64,000 bases of DNA, taken from the NCBI GenBank assembly GCA_007050995.1, contig VJOU01000003.1, forward strand, positions 1 to 64,000. The letters run 5' to 3'. Every line of letters starts with the position of its first letter. The first letter of the stretch is position 1. The translations under genes and the position numbers were made by a program. Below, in pieces: positions 16,898-23,929 of the stretch. The notes below the pieces were generated by a model. The model saw only the letters and a program-made list of their open reading frames with translations. It did not search any database and was not told the DNA's origin. This DNA is from Glycocaulis profundi (GTDB taxonomy: Bacteria; Pseudomonadota; Alphaproteobacteria; Caulobacterales; Maricaulaceae).

Positions 16898-17779
16898 ATG
16901 GCTTCCACACACTCACCACTCCGCTACCCCGGCGGCAAATCGTGTCTGTATGAGGTTGTGCGCCTGACCCTTCGGGGTAACAAGCTGGAGCGCGGCCACT
17001 ACGCCGAACCGTATGCTGGGGGAGGCAGCCTCGCGCTCGCCCTTCTTTATGGCGGGCACGCTAGCGATATTCACCTTAACGACCTGGACTTGTCAGTCTG
17101 GTCATTTTGGGACGCCGTTTTGAACGAGACCGATGCACTGATTGATCGGATTGAGCGCACGTCCGTGACCGTCGACGAGTGGCTGAAGCAACGCGAAGTC
17201 CAACGCGACCCGGAGAATGCAGGCAGGCTTGATCTTGCCTTCGCAACGTTTTTTCTCAATCGAACCAATCGATCTGGAATTATTAAGAATGCTGGAGTTA
17301 TCGGCGGCTTAGAGCAGACTGGAAATTATAAAATAGACTGCCGCTACAATAAGCAGGAGTTGATACGTCGAATACGGCGCGTATCGCGATATAAAGGTCG
17401 AATCCACCTCTACAGAATGGATGCGTTGAAATTTTTTGATTATGTGGAGAACGAACTACCAGAAGACACGTTTTGCTGCATCGACCCACCTTACTTCAAT
17501 AAAGGTTCAAGCCTTTACACCAGCTTTTACGACCCTCAAGATCACGCCAACGTCGCTGAACGCGTTCTAAAACTGACCTGCCCTTGGTTGATCACCTATG
17601 ATGAATCGGACGAGATTCGTAAACTTTATGCATCACGCCGACAGTACGAATTTAATGTGAAATACTCAGTGCAGACTAAGCGTATAGGCTCAGAATTGAT
17701 GATCGCCTCAAAAGGCCTCCGCATGCCTGAAGAAATCAGATCTAGACAGGTTCACCGCCCCCAATATCGCGCAGCTTAA
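16898..17779 (+). CDS. D12-class (Dam-type) adenine DNA methyltransferase
   Basis: This 293-residue enzyme should transfer methyl from SAM to the N6 of adenine in DNA. It has the class-alpha order: motif X LRYPGGKS (residues 8-15), motif I YAEPYAGGGSLAL (about 36-48), a central target-recognition region, then motif IV DPPY at D196-Y199 in CCIDPPYFNKGSS. The segment FLNRTNRSGIIKNAG is typical of Dam relatives. There is no restriction endonuclease gene beside it; its only partner is the ParB/Srx-fold gene upstream. A/T-ending codons (23 G+C of 60 in 17281-17340) indicate horizontal acquisition. The target sequence is not predictable by eye. Confidence 0.92.
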   Translation: MASTHSPLRYPGGKSCLYEVVRLTLRGNKLERGHYAEPYAGGGSLALALLYGGHASDIHLNDLDLSVWSFWDAVLNETDALIDRIERTSVTVDEWLKQREVQRDPENAGRLDLAFATFFLNRTNRSGIIKNAGVIGGLEQTGNYKIDCRYNKQELIRRIRRVSRYKGRIHLYRMDALKFFDYVENELPEDTFCCIDPPYFNKGSSLYTSFYDPQDHANVAERVLKLTCPWLITYDESDEIRKLYASRRQYEFNVKYSVQTKRIGSELMIASKGLRMPEEIRSRQVHRPQYRAA

Positions 17780-17797
17780 GCATCAGGGAAGTCCCGC

Positions 17798-18505
17798 TTA
17801 CAACTCCATCACCCGCGCCCCATCATCCTCGCCCACAATAACGATCCGCGCCAGATCAATGAACAACCCATGCTCGACCACCCCCGGCAGATCGATCAGT
17901 TCGGCGGCGGCGAGGTCGGGGTCGGGGATTTCGGTGCAGGCGCAGTCGAGGATGTAGTTGCCGCCGTCGGTGATGAAGGGGTCGAGGCCGTCGCCCAGAC
18001 GCCGGAGCTGCACGTCGGGGCGGGCCACGCCCGCGCGGCGCAGGGCCTCGTATACCTTCCGGGCGGTCAGGGTGAAGCCGAACGGGTCGACCTCCACCGG
18101 CAGGGGGAAGGCGCCCAGACGGGCGACCAGCTTGGTCTCGTCGACCATCACGACCATGAGGTCGGCGGAGTCCGCGATGATCTTCTCGCGCAGCAGGCAC
18201 CCGCCCCCGCCCTTGATCAGGCGGAAGCGGCCGTCCACCTCGTCCGCGCCGTCCACGGCCACGTCGATCTTCGCCACGTGCTCGACGGGCACCAGCGGCA
18301 CGCCGGAGTCCCGCGCTATGGCCTCGGTGTCCGCCGAGGTGGGCACGCCCTGGATCTTCAGCCCCTCCTCGCGCACGAGCTGGCCCAGCGCCTGGACGAA
18401 GAGGGCGGAGGTCGAGCCCGAGCCCAGCCCCACCGTCATGCCGTCTTCCACGTAATCGAGGGCGGCGATGGCCGCGTTGGCTTTCTGCTCGCTGGCGCTG
18501 CTCAT
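17798..18505 (-). CDS. rpiA: Ribose-5-phosphate isomerase A
   Basis: This 235-residue enzyme interconverts ribose 5-phosphate and ribulose 5-phosphate. Motifs: GLGSGSTS near residue 27, GVPTSADTEAIA, DVAVDGADEVD with the catalytic Asp pair, and IKGGGGCLLREK with the active-site Lys and Glu. The ATG overlaps the stop of the aldehyde dehydrogenase as ATGA, and GGGAGGG precedes it, so it is translationally coupled and last in the glmU-gabD-rpiA operon. The island begins immediately beyond its 3' end. Confidence 0.96.
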   Translation of the reverse strand: MSSASEQKANAAIAALDYVEDGMTVGLGSGSTSALFVQALGQLVREEGLKIQGVPTSADTEAIARDSGVPLVPVEHVAKIDVAVDGADEVDGRFRLIKGGGGCLLREKIIADSADLMVVMVDETKLVARLGAFPLPVEVDPFGFTLTARKVYEALRRAGVARPDVQLRRLGDGLDPFITDGGNYILDCACTEIPDPDLAAAELIDLPGVVEHGLFIDLARIVIVGEDDGARVMEL

Positions 18506-19977
18506 TGGTCGATCCCTCCCACGAGAACGAATTTCAGTTCGGTGAATTCTTCCACGCCCCACTTGCCGCCCTCGCGGCCGATGCCGGACTGTTTCATGCC
18601 CCCGAAGGGCGTCATGGGCGAGCCGACCATGGCCGCGTTCACGCCCACCATGCCGTAATCGAGCCCTTCGCTCATCCGGTGAACCCGGCCCACGTCCCGG
18701 GTGTAGACATAGCCCGCCAGCCCGTAGGGGGTGTCGTTCGCGAGCCTGAGTATCTCGTCTTCGCTCTCGGCGCGATAGACCGAAGCGACGGGTCCGAAAA
18801 TCTCCGAGGAGAAAATCTCCAGTTCCGGCGTGCCGCCCGCCACCAGCGTGGGCGCATAGAACGCCCCGCCCAACTCGTCGGCCAGCGACCGCCCACCGGT
18901 CAGCACCCGCGCCCCGCCCTTCTCAGCATCGCGCACCAGCGCATCCACCCGCGCCACCGCCTCGTCATGGATCAGCGGGCCGATGGCCGTGCCGTCCGCG
19001 AACCCGTCGCCCACTTTCAGTTTTTCGATGCGGGCTTTGAGCGCGGCTTCCAGCGCGTCGGCGATGGGGGCGTGGGCGATGATGCGGTTGGCCGACACGC
19101 AGGTCTGGCCCGCCGCCCGGAAGCGCGAGGCCACGATGCCGTCCGCGGCGGCGTCCAGATCGGCGTCGTCCATCACGATGAAGGGCGCGTTCCCGCCCAG
19201 CTCCAGCGCCACGCGCTTGATGGTGTCCGCCGCCTGCCGCATCAGGATGCGGCCGACTTCCGTGGACCCGGTGAAACCGATCATCGCCACGTCGTCAGAG
19301 CCGGTCAGCACCTTGCCGATGGGCTCGGCGTCGCCGCACACCACGTTGAACACGCCCGCCGGGATGCCCGCCCGGCTCGCCAGCTCGGCCATCGCCAGCG
19401 CCGTCAGCGGCGTTTCGGGGGCGGGCTTGACCACCACCGTGCAGCCCGCGGCCATAGCCGGGGCGCACTTGCGCGCGATCATGGCCGAGGGGAAGTTCCA
19501 CGGCGTGATGCAGCCCACCACGCCCACCGGCTGGTGGATGGTCCAGCCCCGCGCGCCCGGCGTGGGCACGTGCAGGGTCTCGCCATGCAGCCGCATCGCC
19601 TCCTCGGCGGACACGGTGATGAAGCTCGCCCCGTAAAGGACCTCGCCGCGCGCCTCCTTGAACGGCTTGCCCATCTCCGCGGTGATCAGGGTCGCCAGAT
19701 CGTCCGCGTTCTCGGTGATCAGGTCGTGCCAGCGGCGCAGGATCTTCGCGCGCTCGAACACCGAGGTTTTCTTCCACGTCTTGAACGCGTCGGCCGCGGC
19801 GGCCACCGCCTGGCGCGCGCCCGCCTCGCCCGCGTCGGGGATGGTGGCCAGCACCTGCCGGTTGGCGGGGTTGGTCACGTCCATCCCGCCGCCGCTGCCG
19901 CCGTGCCAGCTCCCGGCGATGAAGCTCTCGGTTTTCAGCAGGGCAGCGTCGTTCAGGCGGTCTTTCAGGGCGGTCAT
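18502..19977 (-). CDS. gabD: NAD(P)-dependent succinate-semialdehyde dehydrogenase
   Basis: This 491-residue aldehyde dehydrogenase is of the SSADH class, oxidising succinic semialdehyde to succinate. TPWNFPSAMIARK, GFTGSTEVG, ELGGNAPF (general-base Glu) and GQTCVSANR (nucleophilic Cys) are all present, and the CVSANR form is typical of GabD rather than betaine-aldehyde enzymes. The start at 19977 overlaps the glmU stop as ATGA, and its stop overlaps rpiA. Its placement between glmU and rpiA is unusual for central metabolism and may just reflect operon assembly. Confidence 0.9.
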   Translation of the reverse strand: MTALKDRLNDAALLKTESFIAGSWHGGSGGGMDVTNPANRQVLATIPDAGEAGARQAVAAAADAFKTWKKTSVFERAKILRRWHDLITENADDLATLITAEMGKPFKEARGEVLYGASFITVSAEEAMRLHGETLHVPTPGARGWTIHQPVGVVGCITPWNFPSAMIARKCAPAMAAGCTVVVKPAPETPLTALAMAELASRAGIPAGVFNVVCGDAEPIGKVLTGSDDVAMIGFTGSTEVGRILMRQAADTIKRVALELGGNAPFIVMDDADLDAAADGIVASRFRAAGQTCVSANRIIAHAPIADALEAALKARIEKLKVGDGFADGTAIGPLIHDEAVARVDALVRDAEKGGARVLTGGRSLADELGGAFYAPTLVAGGTPELEIFSSEIFGPVASVYRAESEDEILRLANDTPYGLAGYVYTRDVGRVHRMSEGLDYGMVGVNAAMVGSPMTPFGGMKQSGIGREGGKWGVEEFTELKFVLVGGIDQ

Positions 19978-21326
19978 GGTTTCGTCTTTCCTTGCTTGCG
20001 GGCGGTCATCGCGGCGCGGAAGCGCGCGGCCCATCCCGGTTTGGTCTCCTGACGGGCCCGGGCCAGCGCCAGCGCGTCCTCGGGCACGTCCGCGGTGATC
20101 ACCGACCCAGACGCCGTGAACCCGCCCGCCCCCACCGTGACCGGCGCGACCAGCGACGTGTTCGACCCGATGAACGCCCCCGCCCCGATCACCGTGCGGT
20201 GCTTGAAGAACCCGTCATAATTGCAGGTGATGGTGCCAGCCCCGATGTTCGCTTTGGCGCCGACCTCGGCGTCTCCGACATAGCTCAGATGGTTCGCCTT
20301 GGCCCCCTCGTGAAGGACCGCGTTCTTCACCTCGACGAAATTGCCCACCTTGGCCCCCTCGCGCAGGTCCGCCCCCGGCCTCAGCCGCGCATACGGCCCC
20401 ACCTCCGCGCCCGCGCCCACGACCGCGCCCTCCAGATGGCTGAACGCCCGGATGCGCGCGCCGGCCTCGACCCTCACGCCCGGCCCGAACACCACGTTCG
20501 GCTCGACGGTCACGTCCGCGGCGATGTCGGTGTCATGGCTGAAGAAGACCGTCCCGGGCGCGGTCAGCGTCACCCCCGCCTCCATCGCCTCGGCCCGGCG
20601 GCGCGACTGGAAGGCGGCCTCCGCCGCGGCCAGATCGCCGCGCGAATTGACCCCCAGCACCTCGGACGCCTCCCCGCGGACCGCTCGGCAGGTCAGACCG
20701 CGCTGCCGCGCGATGGCGACGATGTCGGTCAGATAGTACTCGCCCTTCGCGTTTTCGTTCGTGACCATGCTCACCATGTCGACCATGTCCTGGACCGAGG
20801 CCGCCATGACGCCCGAATTGCACAATCTGATGGCCTTTTGTTCGGGGGTGGCCTCCTTTTCCTCCACGATGGCCTCCAGCCCGCCCTCGGCGTTCTCCAC
20901 CAGGCGGCCATAGCCGGTCGGGTCCTCCGGCTCGAAGCCCAGAACCGCCACCGCAGCCCCCTCGTCCAGGGCCGCGAAAACCCTCTGCACGGTCTCGGGC
21001 CGGATCAGCGGCGTGTCGGCGTACAGCACGATGGCCTGCCCGCCCGCGCCCGCCAGCGCGTCCTTCGCGCACAGCACCGCATGGCCTGTCCCCATGGGCG
21101 GATCCTGCAGCGCCGTCGCCGCCCCCGCCGCCTCGGCGCGCGCCTTCACGTCCGGCGAATGGCTGCCCCAGACCACCACCCGGCGCTCCGCCCCCACCGC
21201 GTCCGCCAGCGCCAGCGACCAGTCCAGCATCGACCGCCCGCCCACCGGGTGCAGCGGCTTGGCCAGCGACGACTTCATGCGCGTGCCCTGTCCGGCGGCG
21301 AGGATGATGGCGGCGCGCTGGGTCAT
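19974..21326 (-). CDS. glmU: Bifunctional GlcNAc-1-P uridyltransferase/GlcN-1-P acetyltransferase
   Basis: This 450-residue cytoplasmic enzyme makes UDP-GlcNAc for peptidoglycan and LPS. The N-terminal pyrophosphorylase domain starts with AAIILAAGQGTRMKSSLAKPLH; the C-terminal half is a left-handed beta-helix of hexapeptide repeats containing NYDGFFKHRTVIGAGAFIGS, the acetyltransferase site. It is the first gene of the overlapping glmU-gabD-rpiA operon and diverges from gph across about 90 bases. Confidence 0.96.
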   Translation of the reverse strand: MTQRAAIILAAGQGTRMKSSLAKPLHPVGGRSMLDWSLALADAVGAERRVVVWGSHSPDVKARAEAAGAATALQDPPMGTGHAVLCAKDALAGAGGQAIVLYADTPLIRPETVQRVFAALDEGAAVAVLGFEPEDPTGYGRLVENAEGGLEAIVEEKEATPEQKAIRLCNSGVMAASVQDMVDMVSMVTNENAKGEYYLTDIVAIARQRGLTCRAVRGEASEVLGVNSRGDLAAAEAAFQSRRRAEAMEAGVTLTAPGTVFFSHDTDIAADVTVEPNVVFGPGVRVEAGARIRAFSHLEGAVVGAGAEVGPYARLRPGADLREGAKVGNFVEVKNAVLHEGAKANHLSYVGDAEVGAKANIGAGTITCNYDGFFKHRTVIGAGAFIGSNTSLVAPVTVGAGGFTASGSVITADVPEDALALARARQETKPGWAARFRAAMTARKQGKTKP

Positions 21327-21419
21327 GGGTGTCGGGTCCGTTCTGCTGGATAGGTGATGCCGCTATAGACCATGACGAAGGACCGCGCGACCATCCCCGC
21401 GAGCGAATCCGGAGCCCCC

Positions 21420-22100
21420 ATGCCCCACCCCCTCTCAGGCGCGCGAATCGCCTTCGATCTGGACGGCACGCTGGTGGACACCGCGCCCGATCTCGTGCGC
21501 GCGCTGAACGCCGCGGTGGTCCCGATGGGGCTGCGCGAAGTCCCGCTGGACGCCGTGCGCGCCATGGTCGGCCGAGGCGCGAAAGCCCTGATCGTTAAGG
21601 CCTTCGAACGGGCGGAGCGGAGCGTGGAGGAGGCCGCGGTCGAAGACGCCCTGGCAGCGTTCCTGGACGCCTACGCGGCGGATCTGAGCGCGCGCAGCCG
21701 GGTGTTCGACGGGGCGCTGGCCGCGCTGGATGCGCTGGCCGAGGCGGGCGCGCACCTGTCGGTCTGCACCAACAAGCCGGGCCATCTCGCCCGCCCCCTC
21801 CTCGACCAGCTCGATCTGAGCTGGCGGTTCGAACGGGTGGTCGGCCCCGAAGACGCGCCCGCGAAAAAGCCCGACCCCGCCCACCTGCTGACGGCCTTCG
21901 GCGGGCGGCCTGAGGGGTTCAGCGCGCTGGTGGGGGATTCCGAGCCGGACGTGCTGGCCGCCAAGGCGGCGGGCGCGTCGAGCCTGATCTTCGAGGGGGG
22001 ATACAGCGAAAAGCCGGTCCGCGATCTGGGCGCGGACCGGCTTTTCGGTCAGTTCAGCGATCTTCTCGCCGCGCTCGAAACCGAGCGCGCGTCGCGTTAG
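21420..22100 (+). CDS. gph: Phosphoglycolate phosphatase (HAD family)
   Basis: The 226-residue HAD hydrolase would dephosphorylate 2-phosphoglycolate. HAD motif I is FDLDGTLVDTAPD at about residues 12-24, motif II is the CTNKPG segment, and motifs III/IV are KKPDP and GDSEPD. The ATG at 21420 has CCGGAG upstream and gives the normal family N-terminus; an ATG at 21372 is a weaker alternative. A perfect 17-bp inverted repeat with a 7-base loop lies inside its last 100 bases. Its stop overlaps the convergent small gene by 3 bases. Confidence 0.9.
   Translation: MPHPLSGARIAFDLDGTLVDTAPDLVRALNAAVVPMGLREVPLDAVRAMVGRGAKALIVKAFERAERSVEEAAVEDALAAFLDAYAADLSARSRVFDGALAALDALAEAGAHLSVCTNKPGHLARPLLDQLDLSWRFERVVGPEDAPAKKPDPAHLLTAFGGRPEGFSALVGDSEPDVLAAKAAGASSLIFEGGYSEKPVRDLGADRLFGQFSDLLAALETERASR
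22007..22047. terminator. Terminator-like hairpin inside gph
   Basis: CGAAAAGCCGGTCCGCG and CGCGGACCGGCTTTTCG are exact complements across a 7-base loop (ATCTGGG). It has A4 on one flank and T4 on the other, so it looks like a bidirectional intrinsic terminator. It lies within the gph coding region, 51-91 bases before its stop, and 50 bases past the stop of the convergent gene, which it could serve. Confidence 0.6.
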
Positions 22101-22318
22101 GCCGAGCGGCGGCCTTCAGCGGTGCGGTCATTGGCAGGACGGGGCATGCCATTGACCATGTTGGAACGCACGTCGGTGCGCGCCGAACGCATGGCGGGCA
22201 TGAAGCCGGCATCGACCAGGTCGATGCTCACGTCATAGCCGCGCTCTTTCCAATAGGCTTCGATACGGTCCTTCAGGCGGCGGGCGCCTTCAGGGGTGCA
22301 CAGGTCATTGCTGGCCAT
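22097..22318 (-). CDS. Small conserved alphaproteobacterial protein
   Basis: The 73-residue product has a basic helical N-terminal half (EGARRLKDRIEAYWKERGYDV) and the motif SARTDVRSNMVNGMPR near the C-terminus. I recall short alphaproteobacterial hypotheticals with a similar RSDxxNGxP ending, but no function. The ATG at 22318 has GGAGG 8 bases upstream; longer starts at 22333 and 22378 are less well placed. It is monocistronic and convergent with gph. Confidence 0.75.
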   Translation of the reverse strand: MASNDLCTPEGARRLKDRIEAYWKERGYDVSIDLVDAGFMPAMRSARTDVRSNMVNGMPRPANDRTAEGRRSA

Positions 22319-22545
22319 GGGGAGAACCTCCATAGAACGCGCTCCAGGCCCCCGGCGCGTCCGGTTTTCATTGCTCAACGGATTTCAGAGTCGGGGCAGA
22401 TCACTGCGTGTCCACCCTTCGATGCTCGCCCGTATAGATGGTATGGCTTCGTGACGAAAGTATGACCCGGGCCCGCTCTCTTTTTTTTTATCGAGGCATC
22501 TGACGGGCTTGTGACCGCGGCTGCATCCGGCGCGGCGCCGTGCGC

Positions 22546-22574
22546 TTGACCGTCCCCGCGCCCGCCCGTATTAA
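22546..22574 (+). promoter_or_regulatory. Promoter of tRNA-Val
   Basis: TTGACC (22546-22551) and TATTAA (22569-22574) are separated by exactly 17 bases, and the tRNA begins 15 bases after the -10. This is the clearest sigma-70-type promoter in the window. Confidence 0.8.
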
Positions 22575-22588
22575 GCGCCTTCTCTTAC

Positions 22589-22663
22589 GGGCGGTTAGCT
22601 CAGCGGTAGAGCACTTCGTTCACACCGAAGGGGTCACTAGTTCGATCCTAGTACCGCCCACCA
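22589..22663 (+). tRNA. tRNA-Val (anticodon CAC)
   Basis: A 75-base tRNA with an encoded CCA end. The acceptor stem is GGGCGGT/ACCGCCC, the D arm contains GCTCAGCGGTAGAGC, and the anticodon stem CTTCG/CGAAG encloses the loop TTCACAC, placing CAC at positions 34-36 (reads GTG, valine). The T arm holds the canonical GTTCGATCC. It is a single tRNA with its own promoter and terminator. Confidence 0.97.
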
Positions 22664-22670
22664 ATTCTCC

Positions 22671-22697
22671 TTATGCAAATTCGCATAACGGTTATGC
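22671..22697. promoter_or_regulatory. Clustered TTATGC dyads before iron transporter
   Basis: TTATGC-AAATTC-GCATAA (22671-22688) overlaps a second dyad GCATAAC-G-GTTATGC (22683-22697), giving three half-sites in alternating orientation. It sits between the tRNA and the terminator, about 200 bases before the fbpA-like gene. It may be an operator or just part of the tRNA 3' trailer. Confidence 0.35.
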
Positions 22698-22720
22698 GGG
22701 GCCCGACGGGGCCCCGTTTT
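22697..22720 (+). terminator. Terminator after tRNA-Val
   Basis: CGGGGCCC pairs with GGGCCCCG around a GACG loop and is followed by TTTT, 34 bases after the tRNA end. Confidence 0.88.
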
Positions 22721-22791
22721 CCGTTTCCGGGGCCGATTTTTCCAAGAATCGGGACCGGTGGCAGGGACCGCTGCGCCCCGGCCACAGTTTG

Positions 22792-22816
22792 CACTTGCGA
22801 ATTGTTCTCACAAGTG
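22792..22816. promoter_or_regulatory. Dyad in fbpA-like leader, possible iron box
   Basis: CACTTG-N13-CAAGTG encloses TTGCGAATTGTTCTCACAA, which resembles TTGCGAAT-ATTCGCAA forms of alphaproteobacterial Fur-type boxes as I recall them. It lies about 75-95 bases upstream of the iron-transporter start, where an iron repressor would act. Half-site symmetry is imperfect. Confidence 0.35.
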
Positions 22817-22888
22817 GCACTGACGGGGCCGATCCGACGCAGCCGGGCAGTCTTTCCGGCGCGCGCAAGACCTGGAAGGAATGATCGG

Positions 22889-23929
22889 ATGAAGAAGACC
22901 GTCTCCCGTCTCGCCCTAGCCACCGGCGCGGCCGCCGCCGCCCTCGCCGCCTGCGGCCCGCAGGAGGATGTCCGCGAAGTGAACATCTTCTCCGCGCGTC
23001 ACTACGCGTCCGATGAAGTGGTGTTCAACGCCTTCACCGAGGAGACGGGCATCCGGGTGAACCTGGTCGAGGCCGGAGGCGACCTGCTGATCGAGCGCGT
23101 GCGCGCCGATGGCGAGCGCTCTCCCGCCGACCTGATCATCACCGTGGACGCGGGCCGCCTGCAGCGCGCCGAAGAGGCGAACCTCTTCCAGCCCGTGGGC
23201 GATCTGGGCGGCGCGTTCGACCAGCTTCCCGACAGCCTGAAGCACCCCGAGGGCCTGTGGTTCGGCTTCGCCACCCGCGCCCGGGTGATCGCCTACGCGC
23301 CCGACCGCGTCGACCCCAGCGAGATCGCCCACTATGGGGACATCGCGAACCCCGAGTTCGAAGGCCGGGTCTGCGCGCGCTCGTCCAACAACGTCTACAA
23401 CCAGTCCACCCTCGCCGCGATGATCGCCAACGAGGGCGTGGAGGCCACCGAGGCCTTCGCCCGCGGCGTGGTCGCCAACATGGCCCGCGAGCCCCAGGGT
23501 GGCGATACCGACCAGATCATCGCCATCGCCGCGGGCGAGTGCGATGTGGCGCTGGTGAACCACTATTACTTTGCGCGTCTGGCGCGTTCGGACGATCCCG
23601 AGCAGCGGGCGGTGGCCGAGGCGACCGCGATCACCTTCCCCGAGTTCCGTTCGGGCGGCACCCACATCAACGTCACCGGCGTGGGCATGGGCGCGAACGC
23701 GCCGAACCGCGACGAGGCGGAGGAGTTCATGCGCTTCCTGCTGTCGGACACCGCCCAGCGGGCCTTCGCCGAGCTGACCAACGAGATCCCGGCCATGCCG
23801 GGCGTCGAGTACGACAATGACGTTCTGGACGGCTTCGGCGCGTTCAACGCCGACGACGTGAACATCTCCGAGCTCGGCCGCAACGCCGCCGAGGCGCAGC
23901 GGATATTCGACCGGGCCGGATGGCAGTAA
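22889..23929 (+). CDS. fbpA: Fe(3+) ABC transporter substrate-binding lipoprotein
   Basis: This 346-residue periplasmic binding protein has a lipobox LAAC with C22 as the lipidated residue, so it is membrane-anchored. It resembles FbpA/FutA ferric-binding proteins: NIFSARHY at about 33-39 and paired Tyr residues Y226-Y227 in NHYYFAR match iron-ligand positions of the family. AAGGA lies 8 bases before the ATG at 22889; the longer frame from 22673 crosses the terminator. It is first of three overlapping genes forming a complete importer. Confidence 0.92.
   Translation: MKKTVSRLALATGAAAAALAACGPQEDVREVNIFSARHYASDEVVFNAFTEETGIRVNLVEAGGDLLIERVRADGERSPADLIITVDAGRLQRAEEANLFQPVGDLGGAFDQLPDSLKHPEGLWFGFATRARVIAYAPDRVDPSEIAHYGDIANPEFEGRVCARSSNNVYNQSTLAAMIANEGVEATEAFARGVVANMAREPQGGDTDQIIAIAAGECDVALVNHYYFARLARSDDPEQRAVAEATAITFPEFRSGGTHINVTGVGMGANAPNRDEAEEFMRFLLSDTAQRAFAELTNEIPAMPGVEYDNDVLDGFGAFNADDVNISELGRNAAEAQRIFDRAGWQ

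Noticed and set aside
15390-17797. Island as a transposon or prophage remnant
   Set aside because: No transposase, integrase, terminal inverted repeats, target duplication or tRNA junction could be found at either side.
22481-22489. T9 tract as an intrinsic terminator
   Set aside because: No stable stem precedes it on the plus strand and no gene ends there.
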